Of a stretch of DNA of 64,000 nucleotides, positions 20,862 through 29,815 are shown piece after piece. The stretch is from Marinagarivorans sp. (GTDB lineage: Bacteria > Pseudomonadota > Gammaproteobacteria > Pseudomonadales > Cellvibrionaceae): NCBI GenBank assembly GCA_028281865.1, contig JANQJB010000017.1, positions 22,502-86,501 of the forward strand, given 5' to 3'. Every line of letters begins with the position of its first letter. The stretch's first letter is position 1. The notes beneath the pieces are model-generated. The model saw nothing but the letters and a program-made list of their open reading frames with translations, did no database searches and was not told the origin of the DNA. Made by a program: the position numbers and the translations under genes.

Positions 20862-20942
20862 TCAGTGTTTGAATGAAATACTCATTACTGTGTGCTAGCA
20901 AAGCGAGTGTGAAAATTTAATGATAATTTTGAGGGCTAAAAG

Positions 20943-23375
20943 ATGGAAATAGAAAAACGAGAATCTGAAGTTTCAACCTTACCTTTACTCCCTTTGCGTG
21001 ATGTTGTCGTTTATCCCCACATGGTAATTCCGCTGTTTGTCGGACGATCCAAATCGATTTCTGCCCTTGAGCAGGCGATGTCTGAGGATAAGCAAGTACT
21101 GTTGGTTGCGCAACGCCAGAGCGAGGTAGATGAGCCCAACCCAGAAGATCTTTATGAAGTTGGCACTGTTTCGCAAGTGTTGCAGTTACTTAAGCTCCCA
21201 GACGGCACTGTTAAAGTACTTGTTGAGGGACGCTCACGCGCAGCGATTAAAGCTTTTGATACGACGCGCGGATATTTTCAAGCGCACGTAGAAATATTTA
21301 ATAGCGTCGACGATAGTCCGCGGGAAACGGAGGCGTTGGCTAAGTCTCTTTTAAGTCGTTTTGATCAATATGTGAACCTTAGTAAAAAAGTTCCTGTTGA
21401 GGTTCTTACTTCATTAAATGGTATTGATGAGCCTGGGCGCTTAGCCGATACCGTTGCCGCGCATATGACTTTAGAGCTTGCGCAAAAACAGGAAATTCTT
21501 GAGCAAATTAATGTCGCCGAGCGACTTGAGTCTTTGGTTTCCCTAATGGACGCAGAGGCCGATTTATTTAATGTAGAAAAACGCATTCGCGGACGTGTGA
21601 AAAAGCAAATGGAAAAAAGCCAGCGCGAATACTATTTAAATGAACAGATGAAAGCTATTCAAAAAGAATTGGGTGAAATTGGAGATGAACCCAGTGAAAT
21701 GGAAGAGCTTGAACAAAAAATTGAAGCGGCGGGAATGCCGAGCGAAGCTGAAAAGAAAACACGTTCGGAACTTAACAAGTTAAAAATGATGTCGCCGATG
21801 TCGGCTGAGGCATCAGTGGTGCGCTCTTATATTGATTGGATGGTGAATGTTCCTTGGAAAAAAAGAAGTAAAGTCCGTCACGATCTGAAAAAGGCCGAAG
21901 AGATTTTGGAAGCAGATCACTATGGCTTAGAAGAGGTGAAAGAACGCATACTTGAATATTTGGCGGTACAAAAGCGTGTTAAAAAAGTAAAGGGCGCAGT
22001 GTTGTGCCTTGTCGGCCCTCCTGGGGTAGGTAAGACTTCTTTGGGTGAGTCAATTGCGCGGGCAACGAACCGTAAATTTGTGCGCATGGCCCTTGGGGGG
22101 GTGCGCGATGAAGCAGAGATTCGTGGGCACCGCCGCACTTACATAGGCTCTTTGCCAGGTAAACTTGTGCAAAAAATGGCGAAAGTGGGGGTGAAAAATC
22201 CATTATTTTTGCTTGATGAAATTGACAAAATGGGTATGGATCATCGCGGCGATCCGGCTTCTGCATTGCTTGAAGTTCTGGACCCGGAACAAAACTCGAC
22301 TTTCAATGACCATTATCTCGAAGTCGATTACGATCTTTCTGATGTCATGTTTGTGTGCACCTCAAATAGCATGAATATTCCAGGGCCTTTGTTGGATCGT
22401 CTCGAAGTAATTCGCATACCCGGTTACACGGAAGACGAAAAATTAAAAATTGCAATGCGTTATTTAATACCGAAGCAAATGTCGCATAACGGATTGAAAA
22501 AGGAAGAAATTGCCATATCTGAAAACTCTATACGAGATATTATTCGTTATTACACGCGTGAAGCGGGTGTGCGAGGTCTCGATAGAGAAATTGCCAAAGT
22601 ATGTCGCAAAGTTGTGACGCAGCATGTGAAGGGCAAAGATAATTTGAAAGCTGCAAGTAATAAAACCAAGATTGCGACCAAATCATTAGAGAATATTTTA
22701 GGCGTTAAGAAATTTGATTTCGGACGGGCTGAAGAAAAAAATCAGGTGGGTCAAGTTACAGGCCTTGCCTGGACGCAAGTAGGCGGTGAGCTTTTAACAA
22801 TTGAAGCTTCTGCGGTGAAAGGTAAGGGAAGAATGATAAAAACTGGGTCACTCGGTGATGTAATGCAGGAATCTATTCAGGCTGCGATTACCGTTGTGCG
22901 CTCTCGTTCGCAAGTTCTGGGAATACCACCGGATTACCACGAAAAACATGATTTACATATACATGTGCCCGAAGGTGCCACGCCGAAGGATGGGCCTTCA
23001 GCCGGTATTGCAATGTGTACTGCACTGGTATCGTGTTACACCGAAATTCCTGTGCGCGCAGACGTTGCGATGACAGGGGAAATCACACTTAGGGGTGAGG
23101 TACTTAAAATTGGGGGCTTAAAAGAAAAGCTTCTTGCCGCGCGTCGTGGTGGAATAAAAACTGTATTAATTCCGTCCGATAACGAACCGGATTTACGTGA
23201 AATTCCCGACAATATTACATCCGAACTTGAGATCTGCCCGGTAAAATGGATAGACGAGGTTTTGGAAATTGCTCTCCAAAATTCTCCAACGGCCTACACG
23301 GATGAAGAATATGAGGCCTTGGAGGCAAAAGCGTTTGAGCGACCTGTGGGTGAAAACCGGCCGAGCACCCACTGA
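20943..23375 (+). CDS. lon: ATP-dependent protease La (Lon)
   Basis: This 810-residue hexameric protease removes damaged and regulatory proteins. The N-terminal substrate-binding domain (LPLLPLRDVVVYPHMVIPLFVGR) is followed by a coiled-coil region, the AAA+ module with Walker A GPPGVGKTSLGESIAR and Walker B PLFLLDEIDKM, and the proteolytic domain with the Ser-Lys dyad (Ser in PKDGPSAGIAM, Lys in GGLKEKLLAARR). ATG 20943 has GAGGG upstream. Length (about 800) is standard for LonA. It is probably heat-shock controlled. Confidence 0.98.
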   Translation: MEIEKRESEVSTLPLLPLRDVVVYPHMVIPLFVGRSKSISALEQAMSEDKQVLLVAQRQSEVDEPNPEDLYEVGTVSQVLQLLKLPDGTVKVLVEGRSRAAIKAFDTTRGYFQAHVEIFNSVDDSPRETEALAKSLLSRFDQYVNLSKKVPVEVLTSLNGIDEPGRLADTVAAHMTLELAQKQEILEQINVAERLESLVSLMDAEADLFNVEKRIRGRVKKQMEKSQREYYLNEQMKAIQKELGEIGDEPSEMEELEQKIEAAGMPSEAEKKTRSELNKLKMMSPMSAEASVVRSYIDWMVNVPWKKRSKVRHDLKKAEEILEADHYGLEEVKERILEYLAVQKRVKKVKGAVLCLVGPPGVGKTSLGESIARATNRKFVRMALGGVRDEAEIRGHRRTYIGSLPGKLVQKMAKVGVKNPLFLLDEIDKMGMDHRGDPASALLEVLDPEQNSTFNDHYLEVDYDLSDVMFVCTSNSMNIPGPLLDRLEVIRIPGYTEDEKLKIAMRYLIPKQMSHNGLKKEEIAISENSIRDIIRYYTREAGVRGLDREIAKVCRKVVTQHVKGKDNLKAASNKTKIATKSLENILGVKKFDFGRAEEKNQVGQVTGLAWTQVGGELLTIEASAVKGKGRMIKTGSLGDVMQESIQAAITVVRSRSQVLGIPPDYHEKHDLHIHVPEGATPKDGPSAGIAMCTALVSCYTEIPVRADVAMTGEITLRGEVLKIGGLKEKLLAARRGGIKTVLIPSDNEPDLREIPDNITSELEICPVKWIDEVLEIALQNSPTAYTDEEYEALEAKAFERPVGENRPSTH

Positions 23376-23616
23376 TTTTTACCTATTTTTGATCAGAGTT
23401 TGATCATTCGCTGTAAACAATGGGTTTTATTCAACTCTGTCCTTGACCGACTAGTTTGCAATTGGTATAAATCGCAATCCGTTGTATTTAGGGAGTGCGC
23501 CAGTCTTGCTTAGCTTTCTGGGGCAGTTCGCAGCCGGTGGTTCAAGCTGTGAAAACTGGTGTACAACAGAGTACTTTTAGACAAAGAATTTTTTAAATAA
23601 TAAGAGGGTTTATATT

Positions 23617-23889
23617 GTGAATAAATCTGAGCTTATAGAAGCTATTGCCGCCTCGGCGGATATCTCCAAAGCGGCTGCGGGAAGAGCTCTTGATGCTGTT
23701 ACAGATTCCATTGCCAACGCCTTGAAAGAAGGAGATCAAGTCTCCCTGGTGGGGTTTGGAACTTTTGTTGTCAAAGAGAGAGCTGCGCGCACTGGCCGCA
23801 ACCCTCAAACTGGCCAGCCGATAGAAATTGCAGCAGCAAAAATCCCTTCATTTAAAGCCGGGAAAGCACTTAAAGACGCAGTAAACTGA
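23617..23889 (+). CDS. hupB: DNA-binding protein HU-beta
   Basis: This 90-residue nucleoid protein has the HU fold: N-terminal helices ([23 protein letters not shown]), GFGTF in the beta-saddle and the DNA-inserting arm [16 protein letters not shown] with the intercalating proline. It starts with GTG at 23617, after GAGGG. The position after lon and before ppiD is the usual one in gammaproteobacteria. Confidence 0.97.
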   Translation: MNKSELIEAIAASADISKAAAGRALDAVTDSIANALKEGDQVSLVGFGTFVVKERAARTGRNPQTGQPIEIAAAKIPSFKAGKALKDAVN

Positions 23890-24179
23890 TTTTATTCACG
23901 AGTACAGACAGTTTCTTCTTAAACAGACTCTAAGTAAAATTTTAATTGATAGCAGCAACATATTTTTATAGTGCCGTAGATATTCGATAGACACTTTTTT
24001 AAAAATCGCCGTCAAGAAATAATAGAATCCGATTTAAGAGTGTTTTTGTTAAAGAAAAATTGACAGAAATATTTCGGCATATAGAGCAAAATAAATTATT
24101 GCTTGAGCTTGCCTTAGATACTGGGTATTAGCGAAAATCAAAAAAGATTTTTACCTTAGTTGTTGAAAACTTTGATACA
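23890..24179 (+). other. Intergenic region after hupB; possible small RNA or long 3' UTR
   Basis: The 290 bp between the hupB stop and the terminator at 24180-24209 contain no ORF. TTGACA (24060-24065) is followed by TATAGA (24080-24085) at a short 14-bp spacing. A small hairpin AAAATC/GATTTT with Ts lies at 24134-24152. A transcript starting near 24092 and ending at the strong terminator would be about 115 nt. A hupB mRNA with a long 3' end is the simpler explanation. Confidence 0.35.
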
Positions 24180-24209
24180 GAAAGGGCGCAGTTGTTGCGC
24201 CCTTTTTTT
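24180..24209 (+). terminator. Rho-independent terminator between hupB and ppiD
   Basis: GGGCGCA (24184-24190) pairs with TGCGCCC (24196-24202) around a 5-nt loop, followed by seven Ts (24203-24209). It lies 290 bp after hupB and about 117 bp before ppiD. Confidence 0.88.
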
Positions 24210-24325
24210 ACTTGTTATGTCGTGGAAACACTTCAGCATTTCGTAATTCATTGAGAATATAATGTATTGCTGTCCCAGCGTATTGAGGTGCTGGGTATTA
24301 ATTGAGGCATTTTTAGGAGTCATCA

Positions 24326-26203
24326 ATGCTACAAAGTATACGCGAAAGCTTAAAAGGACCTGTGGCCTACATCGTCATTGCCGTTATCGTGGGGTCAATG
24401 GTTTTATTTGGTGTTGAGTCACTTTTCATCAATTCGGCTGTAGGAACAAATGTTGGGAAGGTTAATGGCGAGGATGTGAGCGAGGTCGAGCTCTATCGTG
24501 CGATGACTATTCAAAAAATTAACATGCAACAACAGTTTCAGTTAAGCCCCGACGACGAGCGCCTGCAAGATGAAAACCTCCGAGAACCGACACTGCAATC
24601 AGTCATGCAGCGCAAGGCTATACTGCAGGTTGCCCGCCAAGGCGGAATGGCGGCCGATTCTGCCACCGTAAAGCAGGATCTTATCGAGGCTTTTACACGC
24701 GATGGCGAGCTTGATCGTGAATCGATGAATGATTACATGCGAAGATTTGCTTATACGCCCGCTACCTTTACGCAAGCTGAGTCGGATAATTATATTTTGC
24801 GCCAGCTCGTAAATGGATTGTCATCTTCGTCATTTATCACGCAGAAGGACTTGGAATTATACGCTTCTATGGCGGGACAAAAGCGCTCATTCTATAGTCT
24901 TACGCTTCCTAAGGCTGATGTAGAAAAAGAAATTCAAGTCACTGACGACGATGTCAAACTTCACTTTGAGGAAAACCCTGATCGGTATATGGAAGAGGAG
25001 AAAGTTAGTGTCGAATATATTGAAATTTCGACCGACCGCTATCTAAGTAGTCAGACTGTTCCGGAAGATGACATTCTCACCGAATATGAACGACAAACGG
25101 CGGAGTTCGAGAGCTCTACAGAATATGAAATTGCTCATATACTGATAGAAGATAAAGAGAGTGAAGCAGAAAAAACGCGCATTATTTCTGAATTAAAAAC
25201 GAAGCTTGCAGACGGTGATGATTTTGCCCAATTAGCAAAAGAATATTCCGATGACCTCGGATCAAAAAATGTGGGCGGAAGTCTCGGTACTATGAACGAA
25301 GATGTGTTACCAGAGGAGCTTGTGGACGCGGTTAAACTTCTCTCAGAAAATGAGGTTTCGGGACCAGTAAACACGGACGCGGGAACACATTTTGTAAAAC
25401 TTGTTTCAAAGAAAGAGGTATTGCCACCAACTTTTGAGGAGCGAAAAGAAGCGATTGCTGCAGTACTTAAGGAGTCAGCGGCGGCGGAGGAGTTTTTAAA
25501 AAATAAAGACTTATTAGATGAGCTAACGTTCGGTGCCGAAAACCTTGAAGATGCGGCTCGTACACTCGGTGTAGAGATCCAAACATCCGAGCTTTTCTCA
25601 CGTGCTGGTGGAACTGGAATAACAGCAAACGAAGCAGTCTACACGGCGGCTTTTGGCAAGGAAGTTAAAGAGGACAAAGTGATTAGTCCGGTTTTGGATT
25701 TACCTAATGATAAAGCTGTTGTCATACGCCTCAAGGAGCATCAGCCCGAGCGCATAAAAGCATTTGATACCGTTAAGGAAGGTATTAAAACTCAACTTAG
25801 GAATCAGCAAATAAATGATATGCTTACGGCGAAGGCGGACTTATTAATAGGCTTTTTAAATGCAGGTGGTGATGCTGAAGCTCTCGCTGAAGGGCATAAG
25901 GCAAAATTTGAGAGCCATGAAGCGCTAGAGCGTACGTCTGTTAAAGCAAACCGCTTGATTGTGAACAAAGCGTTTACGATGCCACGTCCAAGCGATGAGG
26001 TGACTACCGTGTTTGATTTTGTTGAGCTTCCTAATGGCGATTTGTCAGTTGTCGGCTTGACTAAGGTAATCGAAGGACAAAAAGATTCTTTGGAAGATGC
26101 TCAGTTAAACGCTATGCAAGCGCAACTCAAACAACAATTAGGTGCTGAAGAATATTCCGCATTTGAGAAATCGATCATCAGCAAAGCGAAATTCACTAAT
26201 TGA
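24326..26203 (+). CDS. ppiD: Peptidyl-prolyl cis-trans isomerase D, periplasmic folding chaperone
   Basis: This 625-residue protein is anchored in the inner membrane by one N-terminal helix (residues about 12-35, VAYIVIAVIVGSMVLFGVESLF) with a large periplasmic part. It has a SurA-like N-terminal chaperone region (about 40-200), a parvulin domain (about 265-355: EYEIAHILIEDK, AKEYSDDLGSKNVGGSLGTM) and a C-terminal chaperone region. It helps secreted proteins fold as they leave SecYEG. Its stop overlaps the convergent murI gene by eight bases. Confidence 0.95.
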   Translation: MLQSIRESLKGPVAYIVIAVIVGSMVLFGVESLFINSAVGTNVGKVNGEDVSEVELYRAMTIQKINMQQQFQLSPDDERLQDENLREPTLQSVMQRKAILQVARQGGMAADSATVKQDLIEAFTRDGELDRESMNDYMRRFAYTPATFTQAESDNYILRQLVNGLSSSSFITQKDLELYASMAGQKRSFYSLTLPKADVEKEIQVTDDDVKLHFEENPDRYMEEEKVSVEYIEISTDRYLSSQTVPEDDILTEYERQTAEFESSTEYEIAHILIEDKESEAEKTRIISELKTKLADGDDFAQLAKEYSDDLGSKNVGGSLGTMNEDVLPEELVDAVKLLSENEVSGPVNTDAGTHFVKLVSKKEVLPPTFEERKEAIAAVLKESAAAEEFLKNKDLLDELTFGAENLEDAARTLGVEIQTSELFSRAGGTGITANEAVYTAAFGKEVKEDKVISPVLDLPNDKAVVIRLKEHQPERIKAFDTVKEGIKTQLRNQQINDMLTAKADLLIGFLNAGGDAEALAEGHKAKFESHEALERTSVKANRLIVNKAFTMPRPSDEVTTVFDFVELPNGDLSVVGLTKVIEGQKDSLEDAQLNAMQAQLKQQLGAEEYSAFEKSIISKAKFTN

Positions 26204-27008
26204 AATTGACTGCTAATGTACTAATTTCTATTTTAGTACTTAAATAGCTTTCAATTTGTGTTTTACTTGCTGATGTTAAGTTTTGCTGTTTAGTGAAGTA
26301 TAAGGTAACACCAGCGTAGGGCGCTGTTTCTTTCTGCTCGAAATTAGCGCTTGTTTCTGTCAATAATTGCTTTACGCGTCTTGCAATGGCTTCACCGGAA
26401 TCAATCAATGTGATTCTCGGCGTAATCATTTCCGAAATTTCTTCTTTTAATAACGGAAAATGGGTGCAAGCAAGTACGATTTTGTCGGGCAATTCGTCTT
26501 CAAACAACGCCAACAATTCTTTTAGTTCTGTCAATAGCAAGGGTTTATCTACGCTACAGTTTTTTATTTTTTCTTCTGCGATTTCAACAAGTTTACTGCT
26601 TCCATAGGTTTCCACCTGGCAGTCATTTGCAAATTCATTTATCAGCTTAGTAAGGTATGCACTTGCGCTGGTGACGGGGGTAGCTAATATTCCAATACGT
26701 TTATTTTCTGATTGAAGTGCGGCTGGCTTGATTGCAGGCACGACACCCACAAACGTACATTGGAACTGCTGCCTAAGTTGGTTAAGGCACACTGTGCTTG
26801 CTGTATTGCAGGCGATGACAACTATCTCGGGCTTTATGGTTTTGATTGCTACGCGAATAACGGACTCGACACGGTCTATTAGTTCGTGGCTTTGTTTGAA
26901 TCCGTAGGGAAAAGCATGGTTGTCAGCAACAAAAAAAGCGTTTACTTTGGGTAGGCGATATAATATTTCTTTTAAAACTGTTAAGCCGCCAAAGCCAGAA
27001 TCAAACAC
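26196..27008 (-). CDS. murI: Glutamate racemase
   Basis: The enzyme makes D-glutamate for peptidoglycan. The two catalytic cysteines lie in VIACNTAST and ACTHFPLL, and the N-terminal FDSGFGGLTVL motif is present. The only canonical start after the upstream in-frame stop is the GTG at 27008, which would begin at MFDSGFGG and lose the first beta strand. The frame reads further upstream as NSSPTILVFDSG, exactly as in other MurI proteins, but contains only ATT and ATA codons as possible starts (ATT at 27032 gives 278 residues). It overlaps the stop of the beta-barrel gene and is probably translated by coupling. The gene is the last of the TetR-controlled operon. Confidence 0.9.
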   Translation of the reverse strand: MFDSGFGGLTVLKEILYRLPKVNAFFVADNHAFPYGFKQSHELIDRVESVIRVAIKTIKPEIVVIACNTASTVCLNQLRQQFQCTFVGVVPAIKPAALQSENKRIGILATPVTSASAYLTKLINEFANDCQVETYGSSKLVEIAEEKIKNCSVDKPLLLTELKELLALFEDELPDKIVLACTHFPLLKEEISEMITPRITLIDSGEAIARRVKQLLTETSANFEQKETAPYAGVTLYFTKQQNLTSASKTQIESYLSTKIEISTLAVNFN

Positions 27009-27027
27009 TAATATTGTAGGTGAACTG

Positions 27028-28275
27028 TTAATAATAGTATTCCAATGTCAACGAAAAATAGTCGGCATTCTCAATAAACGTCAATGGGTCCTCGATTGCT
27101 TTGCTTTCAAATAAACGTGCATCGACGATTACTTTAAACCGATCGCCCAGACGACGACTCGCTTCGATAAATGCTAGATGGCTGCCATCGTAATCCAAAT
27201 CATGGGCGTAGCCCAACAATAATTCTGTATTCTGTACGTCGTTGGGCGTAAAACGCGCGCCTATAAAGACATCATTTTGTAAGCTCGACTCGGTTGCTCT
27301 AGCTCGGTTATCGTAGTTATATTCAACCAAAAAACCAAGGTCTGTCGGACCATCGTTAATGGCATAAAAAGTATATTCAAACCCTACCGTAACAGCGCTG
27401 AATGCTTCCAGGCTATCTTCTCGATAGATGCTTTCGAGTTTTAGCAACCAAGCTTCGATTGTTGCTTGAACGCTAATGCCAGTTTGGCTGATTTGGTCGT
27501 AAAAAGGCAGAAGAATAGCTTCGCCATTTACGTCTACTGTAGGAATCGCTTTGGGTTCGCGATTGGTCCCCTCAAAATAAGATAGCCCAATATCAAAATA
27601 GCTAATGAACTGATTGTAATATAGGGCGACATCAACATGTTTTTCTTCAGCTCCCGATTCAAAACGCGAGTCGTCGTTTGTAAAAGCAATAGGTCCAGCA
27701 AGCGGGTTTTCCTGGCCCGGAAACAGGCGTTCGCGGAAATACGGCAAAACGAAAAAATCTAAATTGCCCCAGCTTTGTGCAGTGGTTATTTTTAGCATTG
27801 GTTGCCCAAGCTTTTGTTCTCCATCTGCGGATTCGACAAGATCAGTTTGATTGATAATATCAATAAGGTGATTTGATTCCGTTACACCCCAAAATACTTT
27901 TCCTACGCCAGCTGAAAATTCCCAATTACCGCTTGTCCTCGTTATTAGAAACTCACGTATATCTGCGTGAGTGCGCTCATCATCGTTATCGTCGTAGCGA
28001 GCGAAAAGTCGCATTGCAAGTTCAGTGCTGCCTGCTTTTGACGACCAATACCATTGCGGTTCACTGGCAAAAGATGGTACGTAAGTATCGTCTGACGTAA
28101 AGTATCGATTTTCAAACGTGAAATTGCCTTGTTGATCCCAGTCGGCATGCAATGATGAAGAAAATAGCCATATGATCGCTAGTGTGAGATAAGCAGACCA
28201 TCTGGAAAGAAATAGTTTGAACAAACATCTCAATGTAAAAATGAATGATGGATAAAAACGATTGGAAGCTTGCAT
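27028..28275 (-). CDS. Outer-membrane beta-barrel protein (porin-like), operon partner of MMPL transporter
   Basis: This 415-residue protein has a long N-terminal signal region (hydrophobic LTLAIIWLFSSS, cleavage after LHA near residue 45). The mature part is rich in alternating aromatic/polar strands (GNWEFSAGVGKVFWGV, VDVALYYNQFISYFDIGLSYFEG) and ends SLTLEYYY, an aromatic C-terminus typical of BAM substrates. I count enough strands for a barrel of perhaps 16-18, but this is an estimate. Similar barrels accompany MMPL/LolA-like genes in other gammaproteobacteria, so it may be the outer-membrane part of that export system (inference). Its stop overlaps the likely murI start. Confidence 0.65.
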   Translation of the reverse strand: MQASNRFYPSFIFTLRCLFKLFLSRWSAYLTLAIIWLFSSSLHADWDQQGNFTFENRYFTSDDTYVPSFASEPQWYWSSKAGSTELAMRLFARYDDNDDERTHADIREFLITRTSGNWEFSAGVGKVFWGVTESNHLIDIINQTDLVESADGEQKLGQPMLKITTAQSWGNLDFFVLPYFRERLFPGQENPLAGPIAFTNDDSRFESGAEEKHVDVALYYNQFISYFDIGLSYFEGTNREPKAIPTVDVNGEAILLPFYDQISQTGISVQATIEAWLLKLESIYREDSLEAFSAVTVGFEYTFYAINDGPTDLGFLVEYNYDNRARATESSLQNDVFIGARFTPNDVQNTELLLGYAHDLDYDGSHLAFIEASRRLGDRFKVIVDARLFESKAIEDPLTFIENADYFSLTLEYYY

Positions 28276-28358
28276 AGCAATATACTCGCACAGCGATGGA
28301 ATTTAATAACCCTTGTTATCAATGTGAATAAAGTTGTGAAGGTGTTTAACGCTAACAC

Positions 28359-28970
28359 TTACGCGCGAAGGCTTTCAATGTAATCGCAAAGTGTACTAAT
28401 AAGGTCGTGTAGAACTTCTCTAGATTGCAGGCACTTAACAGTACCAAGTATGCCTTCGTGGGCGCTTATAATGAACATCGTTATTTTATCGCAGTCAATG
28501 TCGGCTTTCACCATACCTTTTTTTTGTCCAGTTTTTAACGAAGTAGAAACGCTTTCGTGCCATGATTCATAAATTTTACTGAGGCGTTCTTTAAAACCTT
28601 CGTCGAGCCCACTCATTTCTTGTGCTAAATTATTTAGCGGACAACCTTGTATTATTTCCTCGTCAGTAATATTTTCGCACATTTCTTTTAATATAAAACA
28701 AATTGCATCAATAGGATCTTCGAATTGACGCATACGCGATTCTATTTGCTCTTTAGAGTGTTCGTATAAAATCTCATCTATTATCGCGTATGCTAGTGCA
28801 ATTTTGTTAGGAAAGTGGTGATATAGGGCTCCTTTAGCGAGCCCTGTAGCTTTTAGAACAGCTTCAATTCGCATGCCTTGATAGCCATTCTGATACATCT
28901 CAGAAAAACCCGCGAGTAAAATCTTATCACGGTTAGAAGCGCTCGGATATTGATCAACTATATATTGCAT
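28359..28970 (-). CDS. TetR/AcrR-family transcriptional repressor
   Basis: This 203-residue regulator has the N-terminal TetR HTH (RDKILLAGFSEMYQNGYQGMRIEAVLKATGLAKGALYHHFPNK, about residues 18-58) and a helical ligand domain. The ligand is unknown. It lies within the MMPL/LolA-like/beta-barrel operon, 34 bp after the LolA-like gene, so it would regulate its own synthesis through the palindromes found in the operon promoter at 32334-32381 (inference). Ligands of such repressors are often lipophilic cargoes of the transporter they control. Confidence 0.88.
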   Translation of the reverse strand: MQYIVDQYPSASNRDKILLAGFSEMYQNGYQGMRIEAVLKATGLAKGALYHHFPNKIALAYAIIDEILYEHSKEQIESRMRQFEDPIDAICFILKEMCENITDEEIIQGCPLNNLAQEMSGLDEGFKERLSKIYESWHESVSTSLKTGQKKGMVKADIDCDKITMFIISAHEGILGTVKCLQSREVLHDLISTLCDYIESLRA

Positions 28971-29004
28971 AGTGCGTCTATAATTCTAAGCTTGTAGGGC
29001 CGTA

Positions 29005-29799
29005 TTACCGCGCTCTTTTTAACGCATTTTGAGTAAAATCTTTTTCAGATAAACCAGAATTAAACACATAATTTTTCCAAAGCAATTGAGTTGATTTGCC
29101 TGTTTGATGATTGACCACCTCGAAACTGTCAGCACGCCAAAATTTATCCAGGTATTTCTGATAGCCTGAGAAACGCAAAGTTTTTAATAAATCACCTTTG
29201 CGATCATAAAAGTCGGTTTTCTCAGGCCGATATTCGTTTTTATGAATCCAAGCTTCTTGGTGTGTATATCCAGAGTGTTTATACTGAGGGTAGAACTTTA
29301 CGACATAACACGGTTCACCGTCCAATTCCTCTTCACGCAAAAACTCGTATTTAAATTTTTCAATTTCAAAAGAAGCCATATCTTCAAAAGCAATTTCGCT
29401 CCCTAGAAAGGGGCCTGATTTGTTGCTCGAGGAAATTCGCTTAACGCGTTTTAACGCGGGCAGAAAAAGCCATTGCTGGTCCGGCTTAAGAGCATGTGAA
29501 AAAGATAGAAATGCTGTGCCTTTTACGTCGCGTGGTTCATGGAAAACGGACAGAGATTTGTCGCCGTCACCCTCAATTTCCAGCGTTTTAATTTCTAATG
29601 AACGTTCGCTGACAGCGCCCTTGCGATTTTTGAGATACATACTAATTGAGGAGGATACATCGCCCCAACCTCGATCGCGTTTCTCCATTTCAATGGCAAT
29701 TTCTAAGCCTTTTTGCTCAGCTGTTTTATTAGCAAACACATCAGCAACTGATAGGTTTAAAAAAAGTATTAGCGCGCACGCTTTATAAAAAATATTCAT
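29005..29799 (-). CDS. Outer-membrane lipoprotein-sorting (LolA-like) periplasmic protein
   Basis: This 264-residue protein starts at ATG 29799, seven bases after GGAG, with a signal peptide (ALILFLNLSVADVFA). The mature domain reads RGWGDVSSSISMYL..., DQQWLFLPALKRVKRISSSNKSGPFLGSEIAFEDM and ends in the QEAWIHKNEYRPEKTDFYDRKG..LKTLRFSGYQ block. This is the LolA_like family (PF17131 type), half-barrels with a hydrophobic groove thought to carry a lipid or lipid-like substrate. It follows the MMPL gene by 16 bp, so they probably work together across the periplasm. The frame opens upstream to 29889 inside the MMPL gene, but that start is not supported. Confidence 0.82.
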   Translation of the reverse strand: MNIFYKACALILFLNLSVADVFANKTAEQKGLEIAIEMEKRDRGWGDVSSSISMYLKNRKGAVSERSLEIKTLEIEGDGDKSLSVFHEPRDVKGTAFLSFSHALKPDQQWLFLPALKRVKRISSSNKSGPFLGSEIAFEDMASFEIEKFKYEFLREEELDGEPCYVVKFYPQYKHSGYTHQEAWIHKNEYRPEKTDFYDRKGDLLKTLRFSGYQKYLDKFWRADSFEVVNHQTGKSTQLLWKNYVFNSGLSEKDFTQNALKRAR

Positions 29800-29815
29800 T
29801 AACATACTCCTAAAT

